From Acanthochlamys bracteata (taxonomy: Eukaryota; Streptophyta; Magnoliopsida; Pandanales; Velloziaceae), in contig CM034137.1 of assembly GCA_019914995.1 (NCBI GenBank), positions 7,839,155 to 7,903,154 on the forward strand: a stretch of DNA of 64,000 bases, in the 5' to 3' direction. The notes beneath the pieces were generated by a model. It saw only the letters and a program-made list of their open reading frames with translations, had not been told where the DNA came from and ran no database searches. The stretch's first letter is position 1, and the number at the start of each line of letters is the position of its first letter. Position numbers and translations under genes: made by a program. Shown piece after piece: positions 54,515 through 64,000 of the stretch.

Positions 54515-55936
54515 TTAGTTGGCTGGTTCCTCTTCCTCGAATGCAGAGACAGGGAAGGAGCGCCCAATGCCAGCAACCGATTTGAAGGTGATCTTGTTAG
54601 ATGCAGGGTCATCAATGTACATGTCAGCGAGAGCTATCCAGATGAAGAGCTCCTTGCTCTTGACACCAGAGATCCTCTTCATGCGGCGCTCCTCGACATA
54701 TGCAGTCACCTCCTCAGCATAGGACACCGTCTTTCCAACCTTCTTGAAAAAGTGGGTAGACGCTTTCTTCTGCTTCATCCACACATATCCTGTTGTTGGA
54801 TTATACCCAACCTACAGAGCACGCAAGTCATCAATTAGATCGCGTTTTCAAAACTCCCAAGCAAGCTTCTCACTGGAATTTAAATTGCAAATCCATTCAT
54901 TCAGCTAGAAGCAGATAAAGAGACTATATTGATGAGTCATGCGAAATTCTACTCCCACATCTGAGACCTCTTTAAAAATTTTGCAACCTCCTTACAGAAG
55001 CAGTAGGAATCAAGTAGTAAATCTTTAGAATTGGGAAACTAAAAAGGTGAAACATGAGTTTGGTCACTTACTTGGAATCTACAACTTTCAAGCAGTAGCC
55101 TGATGGCAGCAGCACGGCAAGATTTCCAACAAGATAAAATCAAGAATGTAACTTTAACAAACCAGGCATGGTAACGATGATTTTTCCTTTTACTGTTATT
55201 ATCTATCTAATAATATTTGGGGTTTTGGGGATCCATTATCTCCGAATGTTAATTTGTTTTGCTCGTGTATATAAACAAATAGCAATGTCGCTTCTTCAAA
55301 CTTCAATCTAAGACATAACTCTTTCCAAATTTAGAGATTTTTTCTTTAAATATTCTCAACTGTTGCTTCATGAGTCCCACTAACTACAATTTATTTGTCC
55401 TCCTCTTTTCCAAGCAAGTGCACAAGCTGTTCACGACGGCTCACCGACATATCAGAACACAAAAACAAAAAAACGGCCTTTTCTTTTTTCCATAAGCAAT
55501 CTGCCCTAAGATTTCAAAATTCACTTTAAGAAGATGTTAATTGCTTACCAACACAACTTCAATCAGTTCAAATTTAACAGAATACCAACCAAACAGCAAC
55601 TTATAATATCTTTTCTCAAACAAGAAGCAGTTTTTAATCTGTTTTCATCAAAAAAGAAGCAACTTTTAATCCCACTCCTCAAAAAATAATCAACTTTTTC
55701 AGCCTCCAAAAAAAAAAAGGACTAAATGAAATCAGACAGGCCCAACAAGGAAAAACAAACAATCAGTTCGAAATAGAAACTAATTTTACCTCAACAAGAT
55801 CTTGAAGAGGAAGAATTCCTTTGGGGAGATGAAGCTTCTCTAGCATCTCTTTCGATTTCTTCATGCACTCATCATGTCCTGTGTAAATCTCAGCACCCTC
55901 TCTCTGGCTGTGCACTGTTGTTGCCTGCGCCGCCAT
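54515..55936 (-). CDS. DUF538 family protein
   Basis: Two exons, 55790-55936 and 54515-54811, in phase, 147 aa, the normal DUF538 size. Exon 1 starts MAAQATTVHSQREGAEIYTG and has LPKGILPLQDLVE. Exon 2 opens VGYNPTTGYVWMKQKKASTH and continues through the conserved RRMKRISGVKSKELFIW and GRSFPVSAFE. No signal peptide, unlike many DUF538 members. The best-known relative, SVB, affects trichome size in Arabidopsis, and the fold is related to lipid-binding BPI domains. The biochemical role is unknown. A single 978-base intron separates the exons. Confidence 0.92.
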
Positions 55937-57147
55937 TAATCAGCTCTCAACTTATAGATTATTAGCTTTTCTTATTCAGCTTCTTTCTTGAGCTTTGTTT
56001 TGGTTGCTTTGGAAAACGATGTAAGTAAAGGGCGAGGGAGGGTTGATCTATTATAGGAGCAGAAATTCTTTTTTTTATATAAATCTTTTATGTGTTTTTC
56101 GGGATTTGAGTTGGTTGATTGATTGATTGATATTCCTAATAGAAATCGAATTGTTGGTGCTCTTAATAAAGAGAAGAGTTTTCATCAAAATGAGAAAAAC
56201 AATTTAGTGTTGGGAAAACATCACTCAATTAAATAAAAGATGTGTTTCAATTATTCCTGAATCACTTAAAAATATAATTAAATATAAAATTTAGACTTCT
56301 GTTTCAAATGTAAATGAACAGTTAAAAAGAGTGTTGCTCAATTACAATTGAAGAAAGACTGTTATTCTATTATTATCTAACACACTAATTTTACTAACAG
56401 AATTTTTTCTTTCCTATTAGTGTACCATAGATGTATGTTACAAAAGCTGCCTCAATCTGTTGATATTATTAATGATTTTAAAAATCTAAAATAAAAACTT
56501 TATTATTTAATATTTTTAAATGTCCCCTAATAGACATATTCAAAATCAGACATTTTCTTGTACATCAATATTAAATTCAGATACACAAAAATAAAAATAC
56601 TTCAAACAGAAAAGACTAAAAGAAGAAACAACGCAACATGATCATTTATTGATTACCACATGCTAATGTTTTTTTCTTTTTTTTGGAACGGGAAGAAAAT
56701 AAATATCAGTAGCAGCTTTTCAGACCACCCACTAACGTGTTTCACTGTTTCCTCCTGCTGTGAGTTTTTGGATTTAATTTGAAAAAGATTGCTTTCAAAT
56801 TTTTGTTCTTTTTAAATACTATTAAGGGAAAAGAACTCATTTTGAGCTTAAAGGCCCACTCACGCTTAGTAAAGCCCATTGGAAATTATCACCAGGCTTT
56901 GATCTAATATTGGGCTCTAAGCCCAACTAGACAGTATTCAGTTTTGTCCTGGAGATTTCACGGTTGACTCAGATTCAACGTACGAACCATCAGTTGTTTC
57001 ATTTTTTTTCCCAACAGTTTCTTCTTCGTCTTCGTCTCGTCGACTAAATAAAATTTTCGAATCAAGAAAGAAAGAAAGAAATGTTGAGGAGAGATTGATT
57101 GAATTCGATTCGGTTCCATTCAATTTCAATCAAGATTTGAGAGAGAG
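55937..57147. other. Divergent promoter region between DUF538 and MNS3-like genes
   Basis: AT-rich, with GATTGATTGATTGA repeats near 56,115. A short leader-like GA-rich stretch (AAGAAAGAAAGAAAG) lies at 57,065-57,080 before the MNS3-like start. No coding exon. Confidence 0.5.
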
Positions 57148-60100
57148 ATGGTGTGGTGGAGAACGAAGCCCCTGCCGTACTCAACGAGAGATCTTCACTA
57201 CGATAACGCCAAGTTCAGACACCGATCTGCCTTCAAGGTTTAACTAACTCAACTTCCATACATCTTTTTGTTTCTTTTTTGGGGGGGTTTTGATCACCTA
57301 CAATCAAACGCTTTCGTCTAATCATTCAGTCAGATATGTAGCTTTATTTGATCAATTTTCGTTAATTTTATCTTTTTCGCGAATAAGCTAGTTTTATCAG
57401 CCTTAAGCTGTTAGGATCAGAAGCAAACGACGGAAAAAAGAGTTCTTTTGTTAAGTGGATTGATGCCTGTCTCCAAATTTTGCACTTTCTTGGTTAGGAG
57501 TAATCAAGAATTCAAGCAGCTGCAAAATGAACCATATTAACTTTGTTATCTCGCATTAAGAACAAACAAACAATAATAATAATAAAAATAAATTAATTAA
57601 TGAAGCATAATGCATGATTGCTTTCTGTATATGTTCTAGAATAAGTCAAGCTGAACGATTTGGTTTTGAGCTCTCTACAGGTGATAACTCAAGCATTAGC
57701 TAGCGGGAACATTCGTAATCTTTATGGTGGATGCAGTACCGGGAAGGTTCTTATGCTGTTAATGCTAGGTGGGTTGATGTACTTGGTGCTTACCCATCAA
57801 AGTACTACACGGTCTTCATCTGTTGGAGCGTTTGAAGGTATCTCAACAGAAAAACACCATGCACAAGGGGGTGGCAGTAAATTGAATCGGTTTCTGAGAA
57901 GAGCTCCACGGCTTCCTCCGCGTCTTTCCCCTGATGAGATTCTTAATATCGATAACATGAAGTGGAGTTCTAGGCAACAGAAAGTCAAAGAAGCATTTGT
58001 TCATGCTTGGTCGGGTTATAAAAGTTTTGCAATGGGTTATGATGAGCTTATGCCTTTGAGCAAAAGAGGTATTGATGGTCTGGGAGGTTTAGGAGCCACT
58101 ATAATGGACTCCTTGGACACAGCAATGATAATGGGCATTGACGAAATTGTCATAGAAGCAGGAAACTGGATCGAAGACAAATTTGTAGAAAGATTAAACA
58201 GCAAGGGACAAGTTAACTTATTTGAGACTACAATTCGTGTTTTAGGAGGCCTGCTTAGTGCGTATCATTTAAGCTCACACAAGCATAATTTAACACCTGA
58301 TCCTGGCCTACCTGTTGTAACGGAAGGAGTAGAACCTGAAGTATTTCTAGGAGCAGCGAAGAAGTTAGCAGATCGTCTGTTAACTGCTTTTACTTCAAGT
58401 CCAACTCCTATTCCTTTCAGTGATGTTATTCTTCGTGAAAATTCAGCTCATCCTGCTCCTGACGGCTTAAGTAGCACCTCAGAAGTTTCAACCGTGCAGC
58501 TCGAGTTTAACTACCTTAGTGCAGTATCAGGTGATCCGCGGTATGCATCAGAGGCTATGAAGGTGCTTGAACATATGAGGACACTTCCCAAGACCGAAGG
58601 ACTAGTGCCAATATACATCAGGTTTTGTAGCTATCCTACTCTTGATTTATGTAGGTTTCTATATATTAATGTGCCTTCAGTTCTTTCCTTTGGCAGAGGC
58701 CATATTAGTTATTATGTTGTTATTACGTTCTTGTAGCACAATTGTCATTTAAAGACATCTTAAATGAAGTGTGTATGCTGTAAAGTTGTTTTACAAGCAA
58801 TAACTGATTGCCATCTTCTTAGAAAATAATCAATTGTTTCATACTGTTTATGTAGACTGCCATATAATTTTTTTGTAGTAACTGGAGCAATTTCCTTCTA
58901 AGGTTACTACCGTTTGGGCCTTCTAGGTGTGGATTGTACATGATTTGTTGAGTTTGGCTCATAATAAGTAGCTTTTGCTATTTCATTTGTTTCTGTAAGA
59001 TTTTCTAAATATTTGCTGAGTATTTGCATCCCTTTTTTCCTTTTTTAAAGATCAAGTTTACTTCAGCATATCAGTTATTGGCATTTATAGGTTGATCTAT
59101 CAACCATTTTTCTTTTAAATTATCCAGCCCCCACTCTGGTCAATTTAGCGGCGAGAACATTCGGCTTGGATCTCGTGGTGACAGCTATTATGAATACTTA
59201 CTTAAAGTTTGGCTTCACCAAAAGAACGGCCGTGATGACAAACTCAAATACTTACATGAAATGTATGAAGAAGCGATGATAGGAGTGAAACATTTACTTG
59301 TTCGGAAATCTATTCCTAAAGGACTGGTTTTTGTTGGGGAGCTGCCTTATGGACCCAAAGGTGATTTTAGTCCCAAAATGGATCATCTGGTAAGTATTTA
59401 ATTTCACTTGCCAACATTCCTTTGAGTATGATAATATGCGAGAGAGAAATTGGTTAGAATCAGCTATGAGTATGTCATGAATATATTATGTACATATTAA
59501 CAAGTCTCTTCTTTATGAATATATTAGGTAAGAAATGTCCAACAGTGACCTGGGATGATAGCGATACCATTCATCCTCTTCATCATCTCATGTAACTCGC
59601 AATAGGCATCTTCACCCAAATTGTGTGGTTAGGAGTCCCTCTATATATGCATGGATTTTACTACAACTTTGTGTTTCTTCAGAATGCTACTTCTTTATCT
59701 GATTCTACAGTTGCCTTCTTCATGAGAATCTGTTATTAGGGTATAGGAGTTAATATGCTTTGGAGAATAGTTAGCATCTGAATGATGAAATTGTATCTCG
59801 CGAAGCAAGTTTCATGGTATCACTTTCCCATCTCACCAAACAGTTTTGTGGTGCCTACAAACATGGACGGATGGATGGTGAGATGAGGGAGTGACACTAT
59901 GAAATGGTTTCTTAGAATACTTGGTCCTGCATGGTTCTGCGTTTTGAATGTCACGAATGGTTACGAACTGTATCATGTACCTGCAGATGCATTCTTACTC
60001 AAGCTTAGAGGAACTGTGTTTTGAATTAGCAAGTGTACTGAAAAGTCCTTCAAGTATTGCACTCCAAGAGCCGGCTAGGTTTGACCTAAAACACGTGCAC

Positions 60101-61099
60101 AGAGTTGTGTGACATAATTGCTTATTTCCATCCTTTACTTATCATGTAGTTCTTGTCAAATTGGCATCTTTCTAACATTCTACTACTACTTATTAGTTTC
60201 CAAAACATCTTATGGTTTGATCACCAAATTTACGTCGGCAATCACTTTAGGTGTCTATAGCTACCATTTATTGTCATATTGGTTTAAAGTTGGGTTCTTC
60301 TTTCTCAGGTTTGCTTTCTGTCAGGAAACCTTGCTCTAGGCGCAACTAAAGGTTTCACCAAGAAAGTCGCTGTTGAGAAGAAATTGCTTACCTCGGAAGA
60401 TTTAGACAACTTGAATCTTGCAGAAGATCTTGCAAAAACATGTTTTGAGATGTATTCTGTGACTTCAACTGGTCTTGCTCCTGAAATTGCCTACTTCCAC
60501 ATAGAGGTATGCTGGTGTAAAACCTTTGGGAATAACATAAGGAAGTGCTCATATGCACATTCTGCTGCCAATTGTTCACCTTGATATTAATTGGTGTTTT
60601 TGGCTCCTCCAGGGTGAATATGAAAAGGGATTTGACGGTGGTAATAAGAGTTCAGAATATATAGAAGATATAATCATAAAACCAAATGATCGACACAATC
60701 TTTTACGCCCTGAGACTGTTGAATCCTTGTTTGTGTTGTATCGTATAACAGAAGATCCAAAGTAAGTTCGCCGATCTATATAGGTTACAAAGTATATGTA
60801 GCCTATAACTGCATCACTGTTTCATTCTTCTCTAATGTACTGATGCGTATTTCTTCAGATACCGTGAATGGGGTTGGCAGATCTTTGAAGCTTTTGAAAA
60901 GTACACAAAGGTGGAATCTGGAGGGTATACGTCCCTTGATGATGTGACTTCATTGCCTCCTCGTACAAGAGATAAGATGGAGACATTCTTCTTGGGGGAG
61001 ACACTTAAGTACTTATATTTGCTGTTTGCAGACGAGCGTCTTCTTCCTCTTGATAAATTTGTTTTCAACACAGAAGCTCACCCTTTACCTGTCATCTAG
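57148..61099 (+). CDS. MNS3: ER-type alpha-1,2-mannosidase MNS3-like (GH47)
   Basis: Six exons, 57148-57237, 57681-58621, 59128-59389, 60309-60506, 60613-60761 and 60859-61099, in phase, 626 aa (Arabidopsis MNS3 is 624). It trims one mannose from Man9GlcNAc2 early in N-glycan processing. Layout: short cytosolic N-terminus ([19 protein letters not shown]), type II membrane anchor near residues 44-60 ([17 protein letters not shown]), stem, then the GH47 domain. GH47 landmarks are [45 protein letters not shown] at 529-534 (catalytic Glu region), [17 protein letters not shown] and NTEAHP at 617-622, whose Thr binds calcium. The unusual N-terminal tail is shared with MNS3, supporting the assignment over MNS1/2. 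Confidence 0.95.
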
Positions 61100-61968
61100 A
61101 TTTGCAGACTAACTGATTCTGCTGCAATTTTCTTGAGTGTACAGTGCTATACATCAAGCATCGGGACATACTCAGAAACCTCACAGAAAACTTTGCACAT
61201 TGGTCATCAAACGGTGAAGACGAAGGTCTGATGGACCAACTCATATAAACTTTAACACCTATGTTCCAACTGTTATTTACTTATTTATACTCAGAGGTGT
61301 GATGTAACATTCAAATTGTAATGTGTAGCTGCAAACTAACGGCAGTTTTTTTCATTAGACAATTGATTTTCGGTGAAGCTGCTAGACACGCTGAAAGCAT
61401 GCCCCTTGTGCACATGGCCTTCTAGGGGAAAGCTGTATTTGTCTACACGGTAAAGTTTGCAGGAATGTTAGGTATGTTCTTACTGCCGCAAGTAAAGATT
61501 GTTTTCGGTTCTTGAAGTGAAAATCCAGAGATCCTTAGTTTCAAGAAACTAATGGCAATCATTGCAAGACCTATACTATATGTCTGTTATTACAAGTATA
61601 CATCTTCTGGCGTGTATGCCTATGCGTTGTACCTGTGAAGAAGCAGCCGTCATCAATGCAAACTATCCATAACGTTTGATTTTACCTACAACAAAATTTC
61701 AATTCATTTGAAGCAGCAGAGGATGAATGAACTTGAAATTTCCTAATTAAGTGAAAATTAAATAACCAGAGAAACTTATGGGCACCAAAATCTTATGATC
61801 ATATCGACAAACGGTTTTGAATGTCAAGAAGTATTACTATTTTAGTAGTTAACATCAAATATATATGCTGCGTATATTTAACTAGTTATTAAGCTATCTA
61901 TACATGGGGAGTTCTTCATATCTCTCACCTTAATCAATCGATCTTTTGGTTTTTGTCGCTGCCATGCC
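61100..61968. other. MNS3-like 3' region and RING-H2 promoter
   Basis: AT-rich spacer after the mannosidase stop. No coding exon recognised. Confidence 0.5.
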
Positions 61969-62388
61969 ATGGAGAGCGACCGCTGTGGTGTGATGCCCCA
62001 TTGTCACTTGTGCCTTTATATGATAATGCTCGCCCTATTTTGGGGTGTGATTATCACCATCATATTTGTCACTATATTGTTTCTCTATACCGTCGTTATA
62101 GGTATTACATCACGTCTGCGGCGAGACTGCTACCCTACTGTTTCGACGACGACGGCGACACCTGACATTAATGATGTTGAAGTTCCTATTTATTTATACG
62201 TGGGCGGCAGCGAAGTATTAGAGCAGGAAGATGTTTGCTCGATTTGTATGGAAGAGTACAAAGAAGGCGACATCATAAGGAAACTGGTGCAATGCAACCA
62301 CAAGTTTCATAAAGCCTGTATCGATAATTGGCTTATCTATCACTCTCACAAATCGTGCCCTTATTGTGCTACTATTGTTATTGGTTAA
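61969..62388 (+). CDS. Small membrane-anchored RING-H2 protein (ATL-like)
   Basis: Intronless, 139 aa. A long hydrophobic segment at residues 19-45 (MLALFWGVIITIIFVTILFL) is followed by a short linker and a C-terminal RING-H2: C90-x2-C93, C109-x-H111-x2-H114-x2-C117, C130-x2-C133, with W121 where ATL proteins have the conserved Trp. This layout is that of ATL-type E3 ubiquitin ligases, although the GLD motif between membrane segment and RING is not evident and the protein ends six residues after the last Cys. Expected to recruit E2 enzymes at a membrane. An upstream ATG at 61964 is out of frame, so 61969 is preferred. Confidence 0.8.
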   Translation: MESDRCGVMPHCHLCLYMIMLALFWGVIITIIFVTILFLYTVVIGITSRLRRDCYPTVSTTTATPDINDVEVPIYLYVGGSEVLEQEDVCSICMEEYKEGDIIRKLVQCNHKFHKACIDNWLIYHSHKSCPYCATIVIG

Positions 62389-63209
62389 ATTAGGTCAAAA
62401 CTTTTTACTAGGCATTTAATTTTCAGTACTATATTCAATTTTCAGATGTATTCAATCTTTTTGATCTTTGTTTGAGTTTTTTTTAATGGATCTAATCTCT
62501 GATTGGGTTTTTCTTATTCATCTTTGACTCTACTTTTAACCAAGATTCAACCAAAGTGACTCGTGTTTATCTTTGTTTGATTCCACACATATATTTGGCT
62601 AAACTTATTTGAATTTATCAGTTCAAATAAATAAAATTATATAGACAGAGAGATCGAATAGGTGAAGAAGAACACAGGTAGCAGAGTTATTAGTTAGGAT
62701 TGTTTCATACTCATTGATCTCACTAGGTTAATTAATAAGCAAAGGTCTGATAATGGCGAATGTAGTCCTTGTACTTGTTTTAGAACTTGGCTGCAGTGAT
62801 AGCAAAAGTTCCTCTTTTGTTTGGCAGCACATTGTAAAAGTTGAAATTTGTATTCTGCTAAGTACATTACAAATATATATTCAACTCCATTGATAGAACT
62901 GCAAGTTATGGGTTCTAAGTTCACTTTACCCCTCACATACAGCTTCAACAAGAAATTTGAAAATTGTGAGTTTTCTTCATGCCTGAAGAACTTGGCAGTG
63001 TATAAAATGTGACACTTAAGATTCTTCCTTCAAGAAATTATATTCCACAAAATCAAGAACCTGTAGTACTTAGAAGCTCAGAAAATGTAAAACTCAACCA
63101 AAAAATGTAAGAACTAGCAGAAAACGATCATAATGTAAAACTCAACCAAAAATCATAATGTAAGTATTTATTTGTTCTGATATCTAATTGTTATAAAAAA
63201 TAAATAAAA
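62389..63209. other. Spacer after the RING-H2 gene
   Basis: AT-rich. 62,694-63,200 may be 3' untranslated sequence of the minus-strand candidate at 63.2 kb. AAAACTCAACCAAAAA is repeated at 63,090 and 63,136. No other gene. Confidence 0.45.
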
Positions 63210-63419
63210 TCAAACAGTACTATCAACTTGATAGGGTTCTCTTTCAGGCTGGAGCACGGGTTCGCAACAAACAGGGCAGGAGGAAGAAAAGATAAGCAGA
63301 ACATTCATCAATGTTCCGGTAACCGCCGGGGAGAGAAGAGAAGCAATGGCGTTGAAGGAGTTGCAGCAGGAGTTGGAGAACCAAGTTAACGCTCTATCCA
63401 AAACCCAGAAAGGTTCCAT
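63210..63419 (-). CDS. Possible small membrane protein, 69 aa, unknown family
   Basis: An intronless ORF on the minus strand with natural amino-acid composition: MEPFWVLDRALTWFSNSCCN at the start, a hydrophobic stretch ASLLSPAVTGTLMNVLLIFS, then SSCPVCCEP and a charged tail. Cys-rich motifs flank the hydrophobic part. CT-rich sequence does not precede it, but upstream DNA is not repeat. It could also be a single exon of a longer gene; no family recognised. Confidence 0.45.
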   Translation of the reverse strand: MEPFWVLDRALTWFSNSCCNSFNAIASLLSPAVTGTLMNVLLIFSSSCPVCCEPVLQPEREPYQVDSTV

Positions 63420-64000
63420 TTTTTATTCAAAATAATAGCTGGAGGTGTGATCTTTGAAGTTCTTGATTTCTACGATTTCGTTCTTTTTTTCCTTGATTTC
63501 TTGGGTTCTAGGGATTGATTTGGATCAATAGAATCTAAACAAAGGGAAAATATTCGTTTTTTTTTTTAGTTATTGAAATTTTTTTTGCGGTTATTTTGGG
63601 TTTATGATAGTGAGTACACAGAATGCCCTAAAATACTTTCTCAATTCTTTTGCCATTTTTTTGTTAATGCGGGGTTTGTTTGGTCAGGCTAATGTGGCCC
63701 ATTGGAGATTAAATAGTTGAATCTTCATGTTTGTGAAATTTACTGCAAAAGTTTGCTCTTTTTTATGGTTTCCTTGTGTTTATGCCATGGGCAAAGAGAC
63801 ATCAAGAATTGAATTGGTTCAAAATTTGAAGTAGACAAGTTTTACTCTTTGAATGGATTCGTTTATCTGCATTGTTTCAGTTTACTTTATCAATACGTAG
63901 AATGAAGAAAAGGGGAATCATCAGCTATAGAGTAATTCCTTAGCTTATGAGCAGACATAGCAAAGAACCACCAGGTGAGGAAGCAGTACACAATTCAGCT
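63420..64000. other. Right edge, no gene recognised
   Basis: AT-rich, upstream of the 69-aa candidate on the minus strand. A CCACCAG|GTGAGG splice-donor-like site occurs near 63,974 but no exon could be defined before the window ends. Confidence 0.35.

Noticed and set aside
1-64000. CRISPR arrays, bacterial operons, rRNA or tRNA genes
   Set aside because: Nothing with regularly spaced repeats and spacers, no rRNA-like stretch and no cloverleaf with A and B boxes was recognised by eye; a tRNAscan-SE run would settle the tRNA question.

Overview
The window is nuclear DNA from a flowering plant, most likely a core eudicot. The evidence is many short exons with GT..AG introns, AT-rich intergenic DNA, and plant-only families: EC1, DUF247, DUF538, P-class PPR, BAHD acyltransferases, TOD1 and MNS3. 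Species cannot be named from the sequence alone. Exon coordinates below were worked out by reading splice sites and checking reading phase by hand.

Layout. 1-2,170: 5' end of an ABIL gene (SCAR/WAVE complex), minus strand, running off the left edge. 2.5-4.6 kb: an egg-cell secreted EC1 gene converging on a DUF247 gene that carries an in-frame stop. 5.1-7.4 kb: a weak candidate for a three-exon small gene. 10.0-14.1 kb: an eight-exon DA2-type RING ubiquitin ligase. 14.6-15.5 kb: a decayed cationic amino acid transporter (CAT) copy. 16.3-18.4 kb: a P-class PPR gene (minus). 20.1-21.8 and 23.9-25.8 kb: two intact, intronless, near-identical CAT genes, with a copied piece of the PPR 3' end between them. 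26.3-29.5 kb: a tandem pair of BAHD acyltransferases (minus). 29.5-31.9 kb: repeat-rich DNA. 31.9-33.8 kb: a TOD1/DUF616 gene. 33.8-38.4 kb: a transposon-rich gene desert. 38.5-46.3 kb: a UBP15-like deubiquitinase with 13 coding exons. 47.4-49.6 kb: an eight-exon Fe superoxide dismutase of FSD3 type (minus). 50.2-51.3 kb: a SOUL/HBP protein (minus). 51.9-53.3 kb: a third BAHD gene (minus). 54.5-55.9 kb: a DUF538 gene (minus). 57.1-61.1 kb: an MNS3-type alpha-mannosidase. 62.0-62.4 kb: a small membrane RING-H2 protein. 63.2-63.4 kb: a possible 69-aa membrane protein.

The most notable biology is that a DA2-type E3 ligase and a UBP15-type deubiquitinase sit about 26 kb apart. In Arabidopsis DA2 activates the peptidase DA1, and DA1 destabilises UBP15 to limit seed and organ size, so two arms of one growth pathway are physically linked here. 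From memory, Arabidopsis At1g17100 (SOUL/HBP1), At1g17110 (UBP15), At1g17120 (CAT8) and At1g17145 (DA2-like) form a similar block, which would make this an old syntenic segment. Other points worth a second look are overlapping upstream ORFs on the UBP15-like start, the layered CAT/PPR duplication, the DUF247-EC1 pair, and a family of AT-rich terminal-inverted-repeat elements.
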